A stretch of 64,000 nt of DNA from Trichuris trichiura (GCA_037903355.1 JBAJFE010000023.1:1426001-1490000), one strand, 5' to 3'; positions 24,911 through 35,995 are shown, counted from the first letter of the stretch. Numbers and translations are program-made. The notes: generated by a model from the letters alone, not told the origin.

Positions 24911-25411
24911 AGTAGTCTTACAAGAAATAAATTAGCTCATTTTAACTTTTGCAAAAGCGTGCTGCCATAAGAAGGAAGCACGTGCTGGAGAGAACAATAG
25001 CTTGACTTCAGATGGCACTGCAAAAGTTTCAGGAGCTCAATCTGTCCACAATAATTTACTATTCCTAATTTGCATATCGACTGCTCTAAATGCGGTTACG
25101 AAGGCTTGTATGTGACAGTTTACTTTACTGAGGTGAAGCCACCGCTGAACTGAATGAATTCTCATTCCTGTAAGTGCCTGTCCGTATAGTGGAAGACGTT
25201 CACTTCCGGTACGGTTATTTGCCAGACGGTCATTTGCGGAATGGTCATTAGCCTGAATGGACGTTTGCCGAATTCCTCACGTGCTGAAATGGTCAGTTGC
25301 CGAAAGGTCGTTAGCCTGAAGGAACGTCTGACGGACGTTCATGTATCCGAAAGGTAATTTGCCGGAAAGTCATTTCCTCAGTGGCTATTTGCCTCAAACG
25401 ATCGTTTAGGG

Positions 25412-25616
25412 CAGTGTTTCTCAACGCGGGCCCTGGGGCCCCCCTGGGGGGCCCTGGGAGATTTTAAGGGAGCCCTGGAAGCCAGGGGGCCCTGGAGGAT
25501 AATGCGGCAGGACATTGTCCCAATAAACGGCGGGCCCTTACAAGGATTAGGGGGGCCCTGGTGGGCCCTGACAATGCCTAGGGGAGCCGTGGGACAAAAA
25601 AGGTTGAGAAACTATG
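25412..25616. mobile_element. Nested hAT-type MITE, 205 bp
   Basis: The left end CAGTGTTTCTCAAC and right end GTTGAGAAACTATG are inverted repeats of the hAT type. They are flanked on both sides by the 8-bp direct repeat GTTTAGGG (25404-25411 and 25617-25624). The interior is rich in GGGCCC/GGGGGCCC. It sits within the larger insertion 25201-26299, so it arrived later. Confidence 0.9.
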
Positions 25617-25838
25617 GTTTAGGGTCAGAACGTGTTTATGTATACGTATGGCTCGCTTAGGGCAATCATTTGCTGCTGTAGCTGATTGACAGAAGTTCTT
25701 TGCTGTTTTTTGCTTATGATATTGTGGAAAAAGTCTGAATCTGTCACCGATATCTCCGCCGAATTTATGGTCTGTGGACCGCTGCGTCCTGAATAGATTG
25801 CCCCCTACCCAGAACAATGTGGTGGCATGGCTCAGGAA

Positions 25839-25911
25839 GAGATGGGAAAACTTAGTCGGCCGATCGCATTTCGGCAGAACATGCGATCAGCCGACTAAGT
25901 TTTCTCATCTC
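25839..25911. repeat. Hairpin with 31-nt arms
   Basis: GAGATGGGAAAACTTAGTCG... (25839-25869) pairs with ...CGACTAAGTTTTCTCATCTC (25881-25911) with two mismatches and an 11-nt loop. A second foldback follows at once at about 25919-25960 (TTTCATCGATCGATCGATGAAA core). Confidence 0.9.
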
Positions 25912-26943
25912 GTCAAGTTCATTTCGAGTTTCATCGATCGATCGATGAAACTCAAAATGAGCAGGAAAAAGTTGGGGAACTAACCAACGATCGAGTAAGT
26001 CACCCAGCAGTTATGGACTGCCTGGGCGCAATTGCCTACAATCTGCCTAAATGAGTACGCTTATAACGTATATTCTTGTACACCAGTTATAGGTGTTACT
26101 CTTCCATGCAAAGGCTTGTATTTCCGTATTCTCGTAACAAATAATCTCATCGTGATAATACTAGCGCGCCATGCTTTCAAATTTTGTTAAACGGAAGTTA
26201 TTGCATGCTTAATCCTTTGGCTAAGTAATCGCTCAGGCAAATGACCGTTAGCCATCTGACCTGTTGCCAGTTGACAGTTCGGCAAGTGGACCACATCCTC
26301 GTATAGTCATTATCACCGTTTATCTTCTGTCCGCTGCAAGTTCTCTCAGTCATTGTACAGATCAGCATTGACACACTGGTAACAGGTCGAATATAGTATG
26401 AATGTTAGCGGTGGCATGAACGTGTGGAAATCGACTTCATCCTTTCAAGCAATTGCTAAGCAAAAATTTTGACTAGCTATTATCACAGTTTTTGGCGGGT
26501 AGATTTCTCGCATGAAATGTGCTATGCCGAAAGTGTTACCCTCTGTGGAATGTTCACATGTTCAGCTTAACGAAATTTCCATTGCGGTTTTAGGCTTCTA
26601 TTTGTTCCTTATGTGGTCTATCTGTCCATCCATTCGACGAGAGATAGATACTCTGTTGCAAAACTCTCAAACCAGTGCATTCTTCAATGGCAACACACTC
26701 GTCATTCGTCCCCATCACTACTCACCCATTTTGTAGTAAAAGTATACATTGCAATTTTAGGTAGTCGTATGCGCATTGTACATTAATCTTGGTATTACGA
26801 TTGCAAGTTTTATTTTCTTTATTTACGACAGCTTTCACGTGTTTAACCGTCACCTGTTTCATTTTAATATATACACAATATATACACACTACGAAGAGGG
26901 AAAAAGAAAAGAAAAAAGAATACACAATATTGAAAAACAATTA

Positions 26944-29207
26944 TTAACGGGTAGACCGCAAATTAGCATTTGTGCGTATGTTGCGCACAAACTGGGTCGG
27001 TGGAGGGAACAGTTCTGTAATAAGGAGCGTTTGCTCAGACGAGTTGCATTGCTCAACTTGTCTTTTTATGTTGAGCAAACGCTCCTTTTTCGCTGGCGCC
27101 AAAGTGGCGCCCAGGTAGTCTGTTCCATTGGCGAAAGCATCTATGAGATAGGCAATCCAAAGAACGTTAGTCTTTGGATTGTAACCGGCCCATGAATTTC
27201 TAAAGACAGCATAGAGTAACAGAAAAGTTTTCGAAAAAAAATATAATACCTTAATAAGTCTCGCATTAAGGGTAGCATGTGCGCATGATCTTCACTGCCC
27301 TCAATTATTTCAGAATCTGAGGGCAGATTTGTATAGTAGAGCCGGTTGCCTAAAAGTAGTCGCATTAGTGCTCAAATGATACAATAATAGGAGAGCGGCA
27401 CACCAACCTATCTCAAAACGAGACAGACCGTAATCCATTATGTAACATAAAAGTCCATGTGCACGTGACGAGTACCTCTGTCCTTCAATTGCATAAGCTG
27501 GAAAAGTGCAAAATGACAAATAAGTTTTACGCTAAACATCCTTTGGACAACATACTGGTACGTTTAAGTCGTGTGTACTTCATCAGGATATTGCCGACGT
27601 GAAGATCTCGATGTTCAAATTTAAATTTCTTCTCCAAAATGTACAGCGTTACCGTCAGTTGTTTGAATAAATCTTCAGGGTTTTTAACATGTTTGTACTG
27701 AAAAAGAAACAAACTAAATTTGCGTTGCAGAGTGAAGTTGCCCGTAGACTAACCGAAAGTCTGCCAAATGTTTTGGCGACATGCTCCATAAAAATCAGCA
27801 AGTAGAGCTGACCTTCTGGCGCTCCATTGGGATGCTCCTTGAATGTCGAATAAATGCTGGCATACATATCCCAGGCCTCCTGCAATGGCCTGGGATATTT
27901 CCCTTGCAGGCATTGAACACTAAAAAAAGAATGATCCCATTAAGACACAATGCAAATAGATGATAATGTAGTTGATATCTCGTTAAAACAAATTCAATGA
28001 TGACTTTCTGAGTCGAAATTTCTATTCAGCTACAGTAGGTTATGCTGAGTCAAACTGACATGATTTAACTGTGCGTAATTATCTACTAGTTGCAACGCGA
28101 TGTTCTCTAAACGGTGCTATGCGCTCCTAACGACTATATGTGCAATGATGCAGAACGAATACGGTATTTATCCTGAAAATTTCCTTTTCACAACTATTGA
28201 TAAAAGATAACTGTATACGTGTTGTACTGTGATGACCCTTTGAAGCTATTCACACCTGCAAAATTCAATTGATTTTCTTTTTTCATTAAACAGAATCTCC
28301 TTATGTAGAGCAGTGTTGAAGAGCAGTCAGATCGCTGCCTATGTTTTTGAAATGTTTTGCCATTATCTTTGCATACTCAATGGTGAAATTCAAAAAGGAA
28401 ACATGTGCTACGTACCCGTACACAAGAAGTAAGTTCGGTGTGTGCCAGCCGTATTTGTATTCTCGTAATTTAGTAAGTTCTCTGTAAGGAATAAATTTGA
28501 AGAAAACATTTGACACTGCGAAAGCATTACAAAGAAATGGCAATTTCAGGCACCACATCATCGATGGAATGTTCCACTTCGGTGTACTGTCGGTGCGGTC
28601 CATTGATCGGAATGATCTGAGCATAATTAAACTTCAAAAAGTCGGAGTAAAGTTTGCAAAGCGAATGTAACCTTAATGCAGCATTTATGCCGCCGAAAGT
28701 ATCCAAGAAAAACTTCTGAAAAAGCTCCCTCTCCAATTTTTTCCCATTTCTCGAATTGGCTAAAACACAACGGCCATTTAGCACTTTGCAAAAGGTGATA
28801 GAGTTTTTCCTACCTTCCAGCAGAAATGTCCTTCCAGGTCAAAACTTCCGTTTGACCGCAGTGTTGTAAAATTTCTTCGAGGTACGTTGCCGACCTGTTT
28901 CTTCCTTCCGTCTACAAGCAGCTTGGCTGCATGAGAACAGTTGAAATTTTGTTTCATCGCTTACTGGTTGTCCGCTGTCACTCAACTGATTGCTACAAGT
29001 CGGTTGCTCTTCTTCTATTTCTTGAAAATTTTTACCATCACATACGGATTGCCTGCTGTCATACGTATGCTTACCACGTGTTTCTTCTTGTCTCTCCACT
29101 TGCTCAATGTTTCCCTCATCGCTTTCAGACTCTTCATTACTTCCTAGCATCGTCGTGCTGATAGTTTCGTCCCCTCTCTCTTCTGAACGGCTTGGAGAAG
29201 CACCCAT
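26944..29207 (-). CDS. Haspin-type serine/threonine kinase, complete
   Basis: Haspin phosphorylates histone H3 Thr3 at mitosis. The ATG at 29207 opens a Glu/Ser-rich N-terminus (MGASPSRSEERG). Exons 28965-29207, 28814-28911, 28672-28759, 28531-28616 and 28416-28481 join in phase, giving EEILQHCGQTEVLTWKDIS, then P-loop WEKIGEGAFSEVF, the ATP-anchoring lysine in HKCCIKIIPI, and DDVVPEIAISLELTKL. After a 0.5-kb intron the C-lobe starts at 27919: VQCLQGKYPRPLQEAWDMY, LYLLIFMEHVAKTFG, the catalytic loop FEHRDLHVGNILM, MDYGLSRFEI in place of DFG (haspin has DYT), LPSDSEIIEGSEDHAHMLPL, then SWAGYNPKTNVLWIAYLIDA and a TAA at 26944-26946. All hallmarks of a haspin kinase are present. Several exons contain perfect inverted repeats. 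A partial copy lies at 34757-36000. Confidence 0.9.
27022..27087. repeat. 16-bp perfect inverted repeat inside haspin coding sequence
   Basis: AAGGAGCGTTTGCTCA (27022-27037) and its exact reverse complement (27072-27087), with a smaller nested foldback (GAC-A-AGTTG type) in between. The sequence is translated as KERLLNIKRQVEQCNSSEQ, so it is coding and palindromic at once. Confidence 0.9.
27153..27181. repeat. 10-bp inverted repeat in haspin exon
   Basis: CAATCCAAAG (27153-27162) and CTTTGGATTG (27172-27181), within the codons for NPKTNVLWI. Confidence 0.85.
27866..27898. repeat. 12-bp inverted repeat in haspin exon
   Basis: ATATCCCAGGCC (27866-27877) and GGCCTGGGATAT (27887-27898), within the codons for KYPRPLQEAWDMY. 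Confidence 0.85.
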
Positions 29208-30366
29208 AATAGCTTAGTTTTGATTCTAGAAATCAAAGAGAACTGAAGCCTTTAACGTTTACGTTATTGCACTTCCTATGAAGTGAAGTATGCTAAGGCA
29301 AGAGATGACAGTGCGCGTAGAAAAGGAGCAAGAGGACAATGTTGAACAAAGGACAGTTCAAAGTGCAAAATGGGCATCATGACGGATTATGTATAGTTTA
29401 AAGTGATAGGTAGACCGCGTCAGTTGTAAATTATTTCCGCCAGCAGTATACAACGACGAAATAGAAGACCAACGTTGCAAGGGCAAATGGTGATGAGACG
29501 TACAAACAATCCGTATAAATTTAATACGATTCCTGATTGTCTAATTGTTTTCTCTTCTTCCCGCTTAGAAAAGTAAAAAAAATAATCAGAAGCTTCTCCA
29601 TAAATATTTCAATAAAACAGGTATACTCACCGTCGAGCAATAATGCGAGTCGTAAAGCTGTATAAGTTTAGAAAGGGTCGGAACGTTATTGACGAAGGAA
29701 ACTGAGAATCGAATGAGCAAAATGAATAGGAACTATAATAGGCTCCTCGTTGGTCCCAAATTTGGTTTATGCGTACGTCGCAAACGTGCTAATACGAACA
29801 AAAGAGGTCAGAGTGACGTGTTGGCAAGTTAACGAGCATTACCGTGATGATGCGCAGGTTACAGTAAGAAATTGTTGCTTGCTTTCTAATATGATTAATT
29901 CTCATTATTTTATGTGCAGTATGAAAACGCAGCTCCAATGCGCATAGTCGAAAAGGGCTGACCGATCTATAGTTCCTATTCGATCTCAAATTAGTCGGAG
30001 CAGTTTACTCTTTGTCCATCTTGTCCTACTTTCAGTTTTGTTGCAAACTGTGTTTCAGAAAAATGTTTTTGCGTAATGGAACATTGTGTATTACCAGCTG
30101 GGCCTCAAAGTCTCATTTGATTATTTTTGAAAATAGTTAGCTATTTCCTTGTACGGTAGCAGTGAGCTCAGGACGCGTTGCCCCCTTCTGTTCAGCAGTT
30201 GTATTTTGAAGAAGACAAATTATGAGTACAATAGCAATATAGGATGTTTCATAACGTAGATGCGCGCGTGTTTTTACTGAAACATGTTAGTTACGCTTAC
30301 GCGCTTATGCTCCAATAATGAGCGCAGGTGAGATGTCAAAGTGCTCTGTAAAATGGACAAGTGAGA
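29208..30366. other. Upstream DNA of haspin, shared with unit 2
   Basis: No recognised gene. A 65-codon open frame at 29750-29947 (+, MVPNLVYAYVANVL) is kept in the paralogous copy at 36510-36707 with a few substitutions, but recent duplication is enough to explain that. Confidence 0.4.
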
Positions 30367-31183
30367 GCGTGCTGTCATAAGAAGGAAGCACGTGCTGGAG
30401 CGGGCAACAAGTTGACTCAAGATGGGGCACTGCAAAAATCTCAGGAGCGCAATCTGTCCACAACAACTTACATTTCCTAATTTGTATATTGACTGCTCGA
30501 AGTGCGGTTACGAAAGCTTGTATGTGAGAGTTTGCATTACTGAGCCAAAGGCGCTGCTAAAATAGATGAACTCTCATTCCTGTAAATGCCTATCCGTATA
30601 GTCATTATCACCGTTTATCTTCTGTCCGCTGCAAAATCTCTCAATCATTGTATAGATCAGCATTGACACGGTGATAACAGGTCGAATATAGTGTGAATGT
30701 TAGTAGTCACATAATTGAGTGGCCATTGATTTTTCCTTTCAAGCAATTGCCAAGCAAAAAGTTTGACTAGCTATTATCACAGTGTTTTGGTGAGTAGACT
30801 TGATGCCAGAAATATGCTATGCAGAAAGTATTACGCTCTATCCTATAATCCCATTTTTTGGCTTCACCAAATCTCCATTGCGGTTTTAGGCTTCAATTCA
30901 TTCCTTATGCGGTCTAACTGTCTATCCATTCGATGAACGATAGATGCTTTGTTGTGAAATTGTCAAAGCAGGGCATATTGCAATGGCAACACCCTCGTCT
31001 TTCGTCCCCATCACTACTCACACATTTTGTAGTAAAAGTGTACATAGCAGTTTTAGGGAGTCATACGCGCATTGTACATTAATCTTGGTATTACGGTCGC
31101 AAGTTTTATTTTCTTTATTTACGACAGCTTTCAAGTGTTTAACCGTCACCTGTTTCATTTTAATATATACACAATAGATCTTC

Positions 31184-31400
31184 TGATTCGCGGGTTTGGC
31201 CTGTTGGATGTATCTGTAAGTAAACTTCTAAGTGCCCTACCAACGAATGGATGAGCAAATTGTAAGAGAAAATACAGAATAATGTGAATACCGTACGTTT
31301 CGGAACTGCTCTTGTTCCATCGTCAGCAGTATGAGGGAGCTGCTGCTGCTTTGACGAGCTATTGTTCACCTGTTTTGTTGATTTCTCTTTTCGCTAAATT
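31184..31400 (-). mobile_element. Penelope-like terminal fragment with hammerhead-like motif, copy 2 (tentative)
   Basis: Minus-strand positions 31326-31286 read CTGACGA, then GGAAC-AAGAGCA-GTTCC (a 5-bp stem and loop), then CGAAAC, GUAC and GGUA. That is the order of hammerhead core, stem II, GAAA, short stem III and an NUH triplet. Stem I does not pair well, so activity is doubtful. Homologous to 24684-24910. Confidence 0.4.
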
Positions 31401-32128
31401 AGGTATAAAAGTATACGTTATACCTTTGTAAGTAAATCTCTGAGGTCTAAAACTGTATGCTTCCTTTGCAGATGAAAAAATGTACTCTGAAAATAATAGA
31501 CATATCCCAATAGATTTTAGTACTGTTATTTTTTATTATCTTTTTTGATATGCGGCTCACCTGATTATTTATTTACCGCCAATTTGATATCAGTGCTTAT
31601 AGGCTATTTCGTGACTGTTTATAGCGTACAGGAGGAAGCATGAAGGTTGTTTACGAATAACTATACATTTTGTGCCTGGAATTTGATTACATGCGTATAA
31701 GGGGGTCTACTCTTTATAGTGTCGCTGTTCTGCGCAGCATTTCGTCCAGGTACCTAAATATGCGTAAATAGCTTAACCAAATAGTAGCCCTTTTCTTCCT
31801 TGCCACTGAACAAAAGCCCGCGTCGCCCTTTTCTTCTTTTAGTGGAACAGTTTGCTAACAACTGTTGCTCCATCAGACCAATCTACTTCTTCCGGAAGTG
31901 TGTGCTAAGTGTTTGTGAAAACTGACGTTATTCAAATGTCGGTCCTCTTTTATTTACATATGCTAATTTGAAGACAAATTTAAGGTGCAGAATCAGTAAA
32001 TAAACATGCCTACTGCGTAGTGGTGTCGAATTTAAGTTGAAATATTGTTCAGGTTTATTTCAGTTGTTGTCGATGGAGTAATCATTGTTGAAGTCGACGT
32101 TTTAGAGTACGAAACGGTTGATTGTGTT

Positions 32129-32434
32129 TCACGGCCATTTATCCGGGAAAGATGGTCCAGGCGGTCCGGGAGGTCCTGCTGCCCAGGGTGGACCAGGGGG
32201 ACCTGCCTTGCCAGGCGGTCTGGGATACAAATTAACGATCACCGTAACAATCACGGTGAGCAGTTCGGATACTATGCTCAAACAACCCAGCACATCTACT
32301 GTTGTGCGCAGCACCGCGTCCGTTCCGTAAAGCACAATGTCGCTCACTTGATCGACCGCTTTTTTCATTGTTTTTTCTATCGTGCTCACGGTCTCAGTTT
32401 TCTCAGGCGCTTTCTTTTTACCTTCTATGTACAC
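32129..32434 (-). CDS. Membrane-spanning frame with short collagen-like tail
   Basis: A minus-strand frame with a charged stretch (EGKKKAPEKTET), a hydrophobic segment (VLGCLSIVSELLTVIVTVIV) and a C-terminal Gly-X-Y stretch (GKAGPPGPP, AAGPPGPPGPS) ending at a stop. It lies directly downstream of the NUDT9-like exons and may be its final exon, a fragment of a cuticle-collagen-like gene, or a chance frame. The repeated Gly-Pro-Pro codons make chance less likely. Confidence 0.35.
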   Translation of the reverse strand: MYIEGKKKAPEKTETVSTIEKTMKKAVDQVSDIVLYGTDAVLRTTVDVLGCLSIVSELLTVIVTVIVNLYPRPPGKAGPPGPPWAAGPPGPPGPSFPDKWP

Positions 32435-32559
32435 TCTAAGCTGATCCGGTAGAATCGACTGGAACCACTCGCTGCCAACTGATGCATTTCCAATTGACCT
32501 CTATCCATAGCCGATAACTTCTTCTTCTTTTGTGAAGTCGTAAGAGCCAAGTCGTTATT

Positions 32560-33621
32560 GGTATTTGTCCATATATACGGTGAGAATTACTTGCACCCAT
32601 GAATTATCCGTGTTTCTCATGTCGGGAACGACGTCGTCTAATAACTGTTAATTCAACTGGATGAGGCATCACTCGTTTGAAGTTAATTGCTTACAATATG
32701 CTTTTTATCTTCTGCCGCTCTTCGAGTTCTGCGTAACGTCAGCTCTGTCCATGACGATCCTCTGGCTATACGAAGAATACGTTCTATATTTCCTGTTAAG
32801 GGTTCCCCAAGGAAGTTTTTATCCGGGAAGTTGGTGAATGACTGAAATAGTCTACAGTCAACACATGCATACGCCTTCTGTTAAACTTATACGTAGCGCT
32901 GATGCCGACTGTAAGTGCAAAGATCAAATCAGATTCTCTTACCTGAGGAAGTCTAACTTTTTTTTCTTGATTCCAAGCATTCAGTTCTACGAACAGTTCG
33001 TATACTCCTCGATTTCCTCTACAAAAACGTTTATCCTCTGACATCACTGAGGTAAGTAATTATATTCTTCGGTTATTGCGTTTTGACAGCAGCAGCAGAC
33101 GCTTTCCCATAGGGGAATAGCTCGTTTAATGGAAATTTTAAAAACTTGAATGAAATTTTTAAATTTTAAAAATGGAAACCCACTAAGTGACCACATTTTG
33201 CTTGTACATTATAGGTCAACTTAGGTGAATGTTCGCTGGCCTTTATTTTATCCATTTGCTCTTACCTTAACATTATTGGTATGACTAAATAGGTCGGGCC
33301 ATATTCGTCCAGTAATCTTTTGCCGCAAATGCCGGTTCTACCCAGCGGATTCAATGGCAACAATACTTGTCCCATTCTTGTTGTCATCTCTTCGCCAGTC
33401 AGATGTTCCTGCTTCAAGTATGTTCTTCCACGTCTGTCACACTCGTCTGCAAGTTTAGGAGAATACTTATTAGGGCAATTTCGATTTCCGCTATTGTACT
33501 TACGCGAACAGTTGATCTGATAAAGTGGTGGCGCGTAAAGAAGAAGTTTTTGCTGCCATTGCTTTTTATCAAACGGGGCCAGCAGGCGGTACAGCTTAAA
33601 AGCTCCGTTGTCATCATTCAT
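32560..33621 (-). pseudogene. NUDT9-like (ADP-ribose pyrophosphatase family) gene, probably decayed
   Basis: NUDT9 hydrolyses ADP-ribose. Minus-strand exon 33450-33275 contains NPLGRTGICGKRLLDEYGPT, a clear match to the NPAGRTGL-GRGLLGRWGPN segment of NUDT9, preceded by KLLLYAPPLY (cf. YxPPxYTA). A later exon (about 32645-32590) has DDVVPDMRNTDNSWV, matching VDDPRNTDNAWM. Between them only VYELFVELNAWNQEKKVRLP resembles the strand before the Nudix box. The Nudix box itself (GX5EX7REXXEEXG) is not recognisable, and joining the exons needs introns of about 31-34 bp and frame changes. It is either a pseudogene or a catalytically dead, fast-evolving homologue. It lies in the DNA that replaced the haspin C-lobe in unit 2. 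Confidence 0.6.
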
Positions 33622-34756
33622 CGGTGAATGAGCAATTTTGTTTTACCGAAATATTTTCGCACTTCCACGCGGAGCAAAGGTCCCTCGAAATGTTCCTGTG
33701 ATCTTCGTTCTAACGAAAATGAGCTGTCAGTTTTGCCGCTTGCCAGACCTTCAAAGAGTCACGTCATTTCCGTTCAGTAGGCGGCTGCTCGAATGGGAGC
33801 GTTTTTGCATTTCTTAAAGATTAACTAACTAGCATTATTATTTCCTAACTTACTTTTATAAATATTATAATCAATATTTTTTCCAAATAAGTTCAAACTG
33901 AAATGCAGCAACAGTTCAGCATGCCGCAGGGGCTGTGTGATTGCACGAAGGTTCGCTAAACGACCGTTCAGATTTCATGCAAATAGAATATGCAAACATA
34001 TTTATAAATAAAGTTGATATAAATGGTTGGGAGCTTGAAAGCGCTTTCACTTACTCTGACTTCCTGATTCCAATAGCCGTAGCAAACGACTCCGTAAGTA
34101 TGCTCAACTTTGTCGTTGTTGTCAACTGATCCTTGCTATGTGCAAGTCGCAAATTTTGTATGCGTCAGACAAAAGCAGTTGTCGTCGTCTCCCTTCTCCT
34201 TAACCTGTAGTAAGTACAACTTGTTTTGGCTTAACGAAAATGGCACGAGACGTTGCTGCGCGTTCAATGGAAATAGCGGGACTTGGTCATCTAAGAGACG
34301 ATTTGTAAGCTGCCTATGAACTTCGTACATCCGTTCAGGTTACAAGAGACAAATCCAAAATGACATTAACATGAGGTCACTAGAAATTTATCACTACTTC
34401 GTCCAGCAAAAATGCTCTGAACATAAGCTGTCGATCCATTTCGTAAAGCAGTGTGGAAATGTGCTGTCACTATAGCCGCCCTCACTTTACATTATCTACA
34501 CCTGCCCTGTTTCGAAAAACTTAATACGCGCGTTAAGTCGCTATGGTGGTTGATAGAAATATTCTTTCATTTTCTAGCTGGTTTGATGCTCACGTTTTGT
34601 GGCTAAAGGGCCGATGGGTACCAGTCAGATCTGAGCTGCCCAGTCATCTTTTGTTAACAGCACTTTAAACTTTTCCCTCAAAAATGGCGGGTCAGACGTC
34701 AATAACGCTGCAGTGTAAGTTCATTTTCAAATTAGTTATCTTTGAAATGTAAGACT
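33622..34756. other. Unassigned DNA
   Basis: No gene recognised. Short open frames on both strands at 34110-34330 are mutual shadows. The right edge is the breakpoint with the haspin-derived segment. Confidence 0.4.
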
Positions 34757-35995
34757 CAATGCAAATAGATGATATTGTAGTTGATATCTCGTTAGAACAA
34801 ATTCAATGATGACTTTCTGCTTCAAACGTTTTATTTAGCTGCAGTAGGTTTTGCTGAGTCAAACTGATACGACGTAACGGCGCGTAATTATCTTTTAGCT
34901 GTAAAGCAATCTTCTGTAAGCGGCACTAGCCGCTCCTTACGACTATATGTGCAACGATGTTGAACGGTTAGGGTATTCAGCCTGAAAATTTCCTATTGAC
35001 AAGTATTGATAAAAGGTAACTGTATACGGGTTGTATTGTGATGACGCCTTGAAGCTATTCACACCTGCAAAATTCAATTGATTTTCTTTTTTCATTAAAC
35101 AGAATCTCCTTATGTAGATCAGTGTTGAAGAGCAGTCAGATGGCTGCCTATTTTTTTGAAATGTTTTGCCATTATCTTTGCATACTCAATGGTGAAATTC
35201 AAAAAGGAAACATGTGCTACGTACCCGTACACACGAAGTAGGTTCGGTGTGTGCCAGCCGTATTTGTACTCTCGTAATTTGTTAAGCTCTCTGTAAGGAA
35301 TAAATTTGAAGAAAACATTTGACACTGCGAAAGCATTACAAAGAAATGGCAATTTCAGGCACCACATCATCGATGAAATGTTCGACTTCAGTGTACTGTC
35401 GGTGCGGTTCATTGATCAGAATGATCTAAACATAATTAAGATTCAAAAGGTCGGAGTAAGGTTTGCAAAGCGAATGTAACCTTAATGCAGCATTTGTGCC
35501 CCTTAAAGAATCCATGAAAGACTTCTGAAAAACTTCCTTCTGCAATTTTCTTCCAACTCTCAAATTGGCTTAAAAACAATAGCTATTTACCACTTTAAAA
35601 AAGATGACAGAAATCTCCTCACCTTTCTTCAGAAATGTCTTCCCAGGTCAAAACTTTCGTTTGACCGCAGTGTTGCAGAATTTCATCGAGGTATAATGCC
35701 GACGTTTGTGTTCTTTCCGTCTACAAACAGCTTGGTTGCATGAAAACGGTTGAAATGTTTGTTCCATTGCTCACTGATAGACTGCTGTCACCCAATTGGT
35801 TGGTAGATGTCATTTCCATTAGCCGCAGTTTCTTTCGGTCACTTTCTGATTGGACGCTGTAACTCACATGGTTACTACACGCTGCTTTCTTTTTTTGTAC
35901 TTACTCAACGTTTGTTCCACTGCCTAATATCGTCGTGCTGATTCCTTGGTCTTCTGCGATTTGTGACACGCTTATACCTGCACGCGTGATAGCTC
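34757..35995 (-). pseudogene. Haspin N-lobe fragment (unit 2 copy)
   Basis: Four or five exons homologous to the N-terminal half of the haspin gene at 26944-29207 remain open: ALYLDEILQHCGQTKVLTWE, FESWKKIAEGSFSEVF, HKCCIKIILINEPHRQYTEV and VVPEIAIS then ELNKLREYKYGWHTPNLL. The first Gly of the P-loop has become Ala (IAEGSF for IGEGAF). The position of the unit-1 ATG reads ACG, and the whole C-lobe (HRD, DYG) is absent. It cannot encode an active kinase unless it uses unseen exons. The preserved splice sites suggest either recent duplication or transcription as a decoy. Confidence 0.8.

Larger units (their letters stand above)
25201..26299. mobile_element. About 1.1 kb insertion with 8-bp target duplication CGTATAGT
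   Basis: CGTATAGT occurs on both sides (25193-25200 and 26300-26307), while the duplicated locus has a single uninterrupted copy (30595-30602): an empty site. The ends carry degenerate repeats of the GGTCATTTGCCGAA type, direct at the left end (25210-25400) and inverted at the right end (26230-26299, GGCAAATGACC and TTCGGCAAGTGGACC). No transposase is encoded. It is non-autonomous, and the 8-bp duplication is compatible with a hAT-like mechanism. It contains a nested MITE and two hairpins. Confidence 0.8.
24953..30366. repeat. Tandem duplication, unit 1
   Basis: Unit 1 contains a left flank (24953-25200 and 26300-26890), a complete haspin gene (26944-29207) and its upstream DNA (to 30366). 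The same order recurs in unit 2: 30367-30602 and 30595-31180 match the left flank, and 34757-37125 match 27960-30366. Homology is high but imperfect, with many substitutions and small indels. The flanking pieces abut at 30366/30367, so the duplication is head-to-tail. Confidence 0.85.

Noticed and set aside
32118..32330. Plus-strand Gly-rich collagen-like frame (DGPGGPGGPAAQGGPGGP)
   Set aside because: It is the antisense of the minus-strand Gly-Pro-Pro stretch; GGN/CCN codons mirror each other. The minus strand has regular Gly-X-Y and a membrane helix, so it is preferred.
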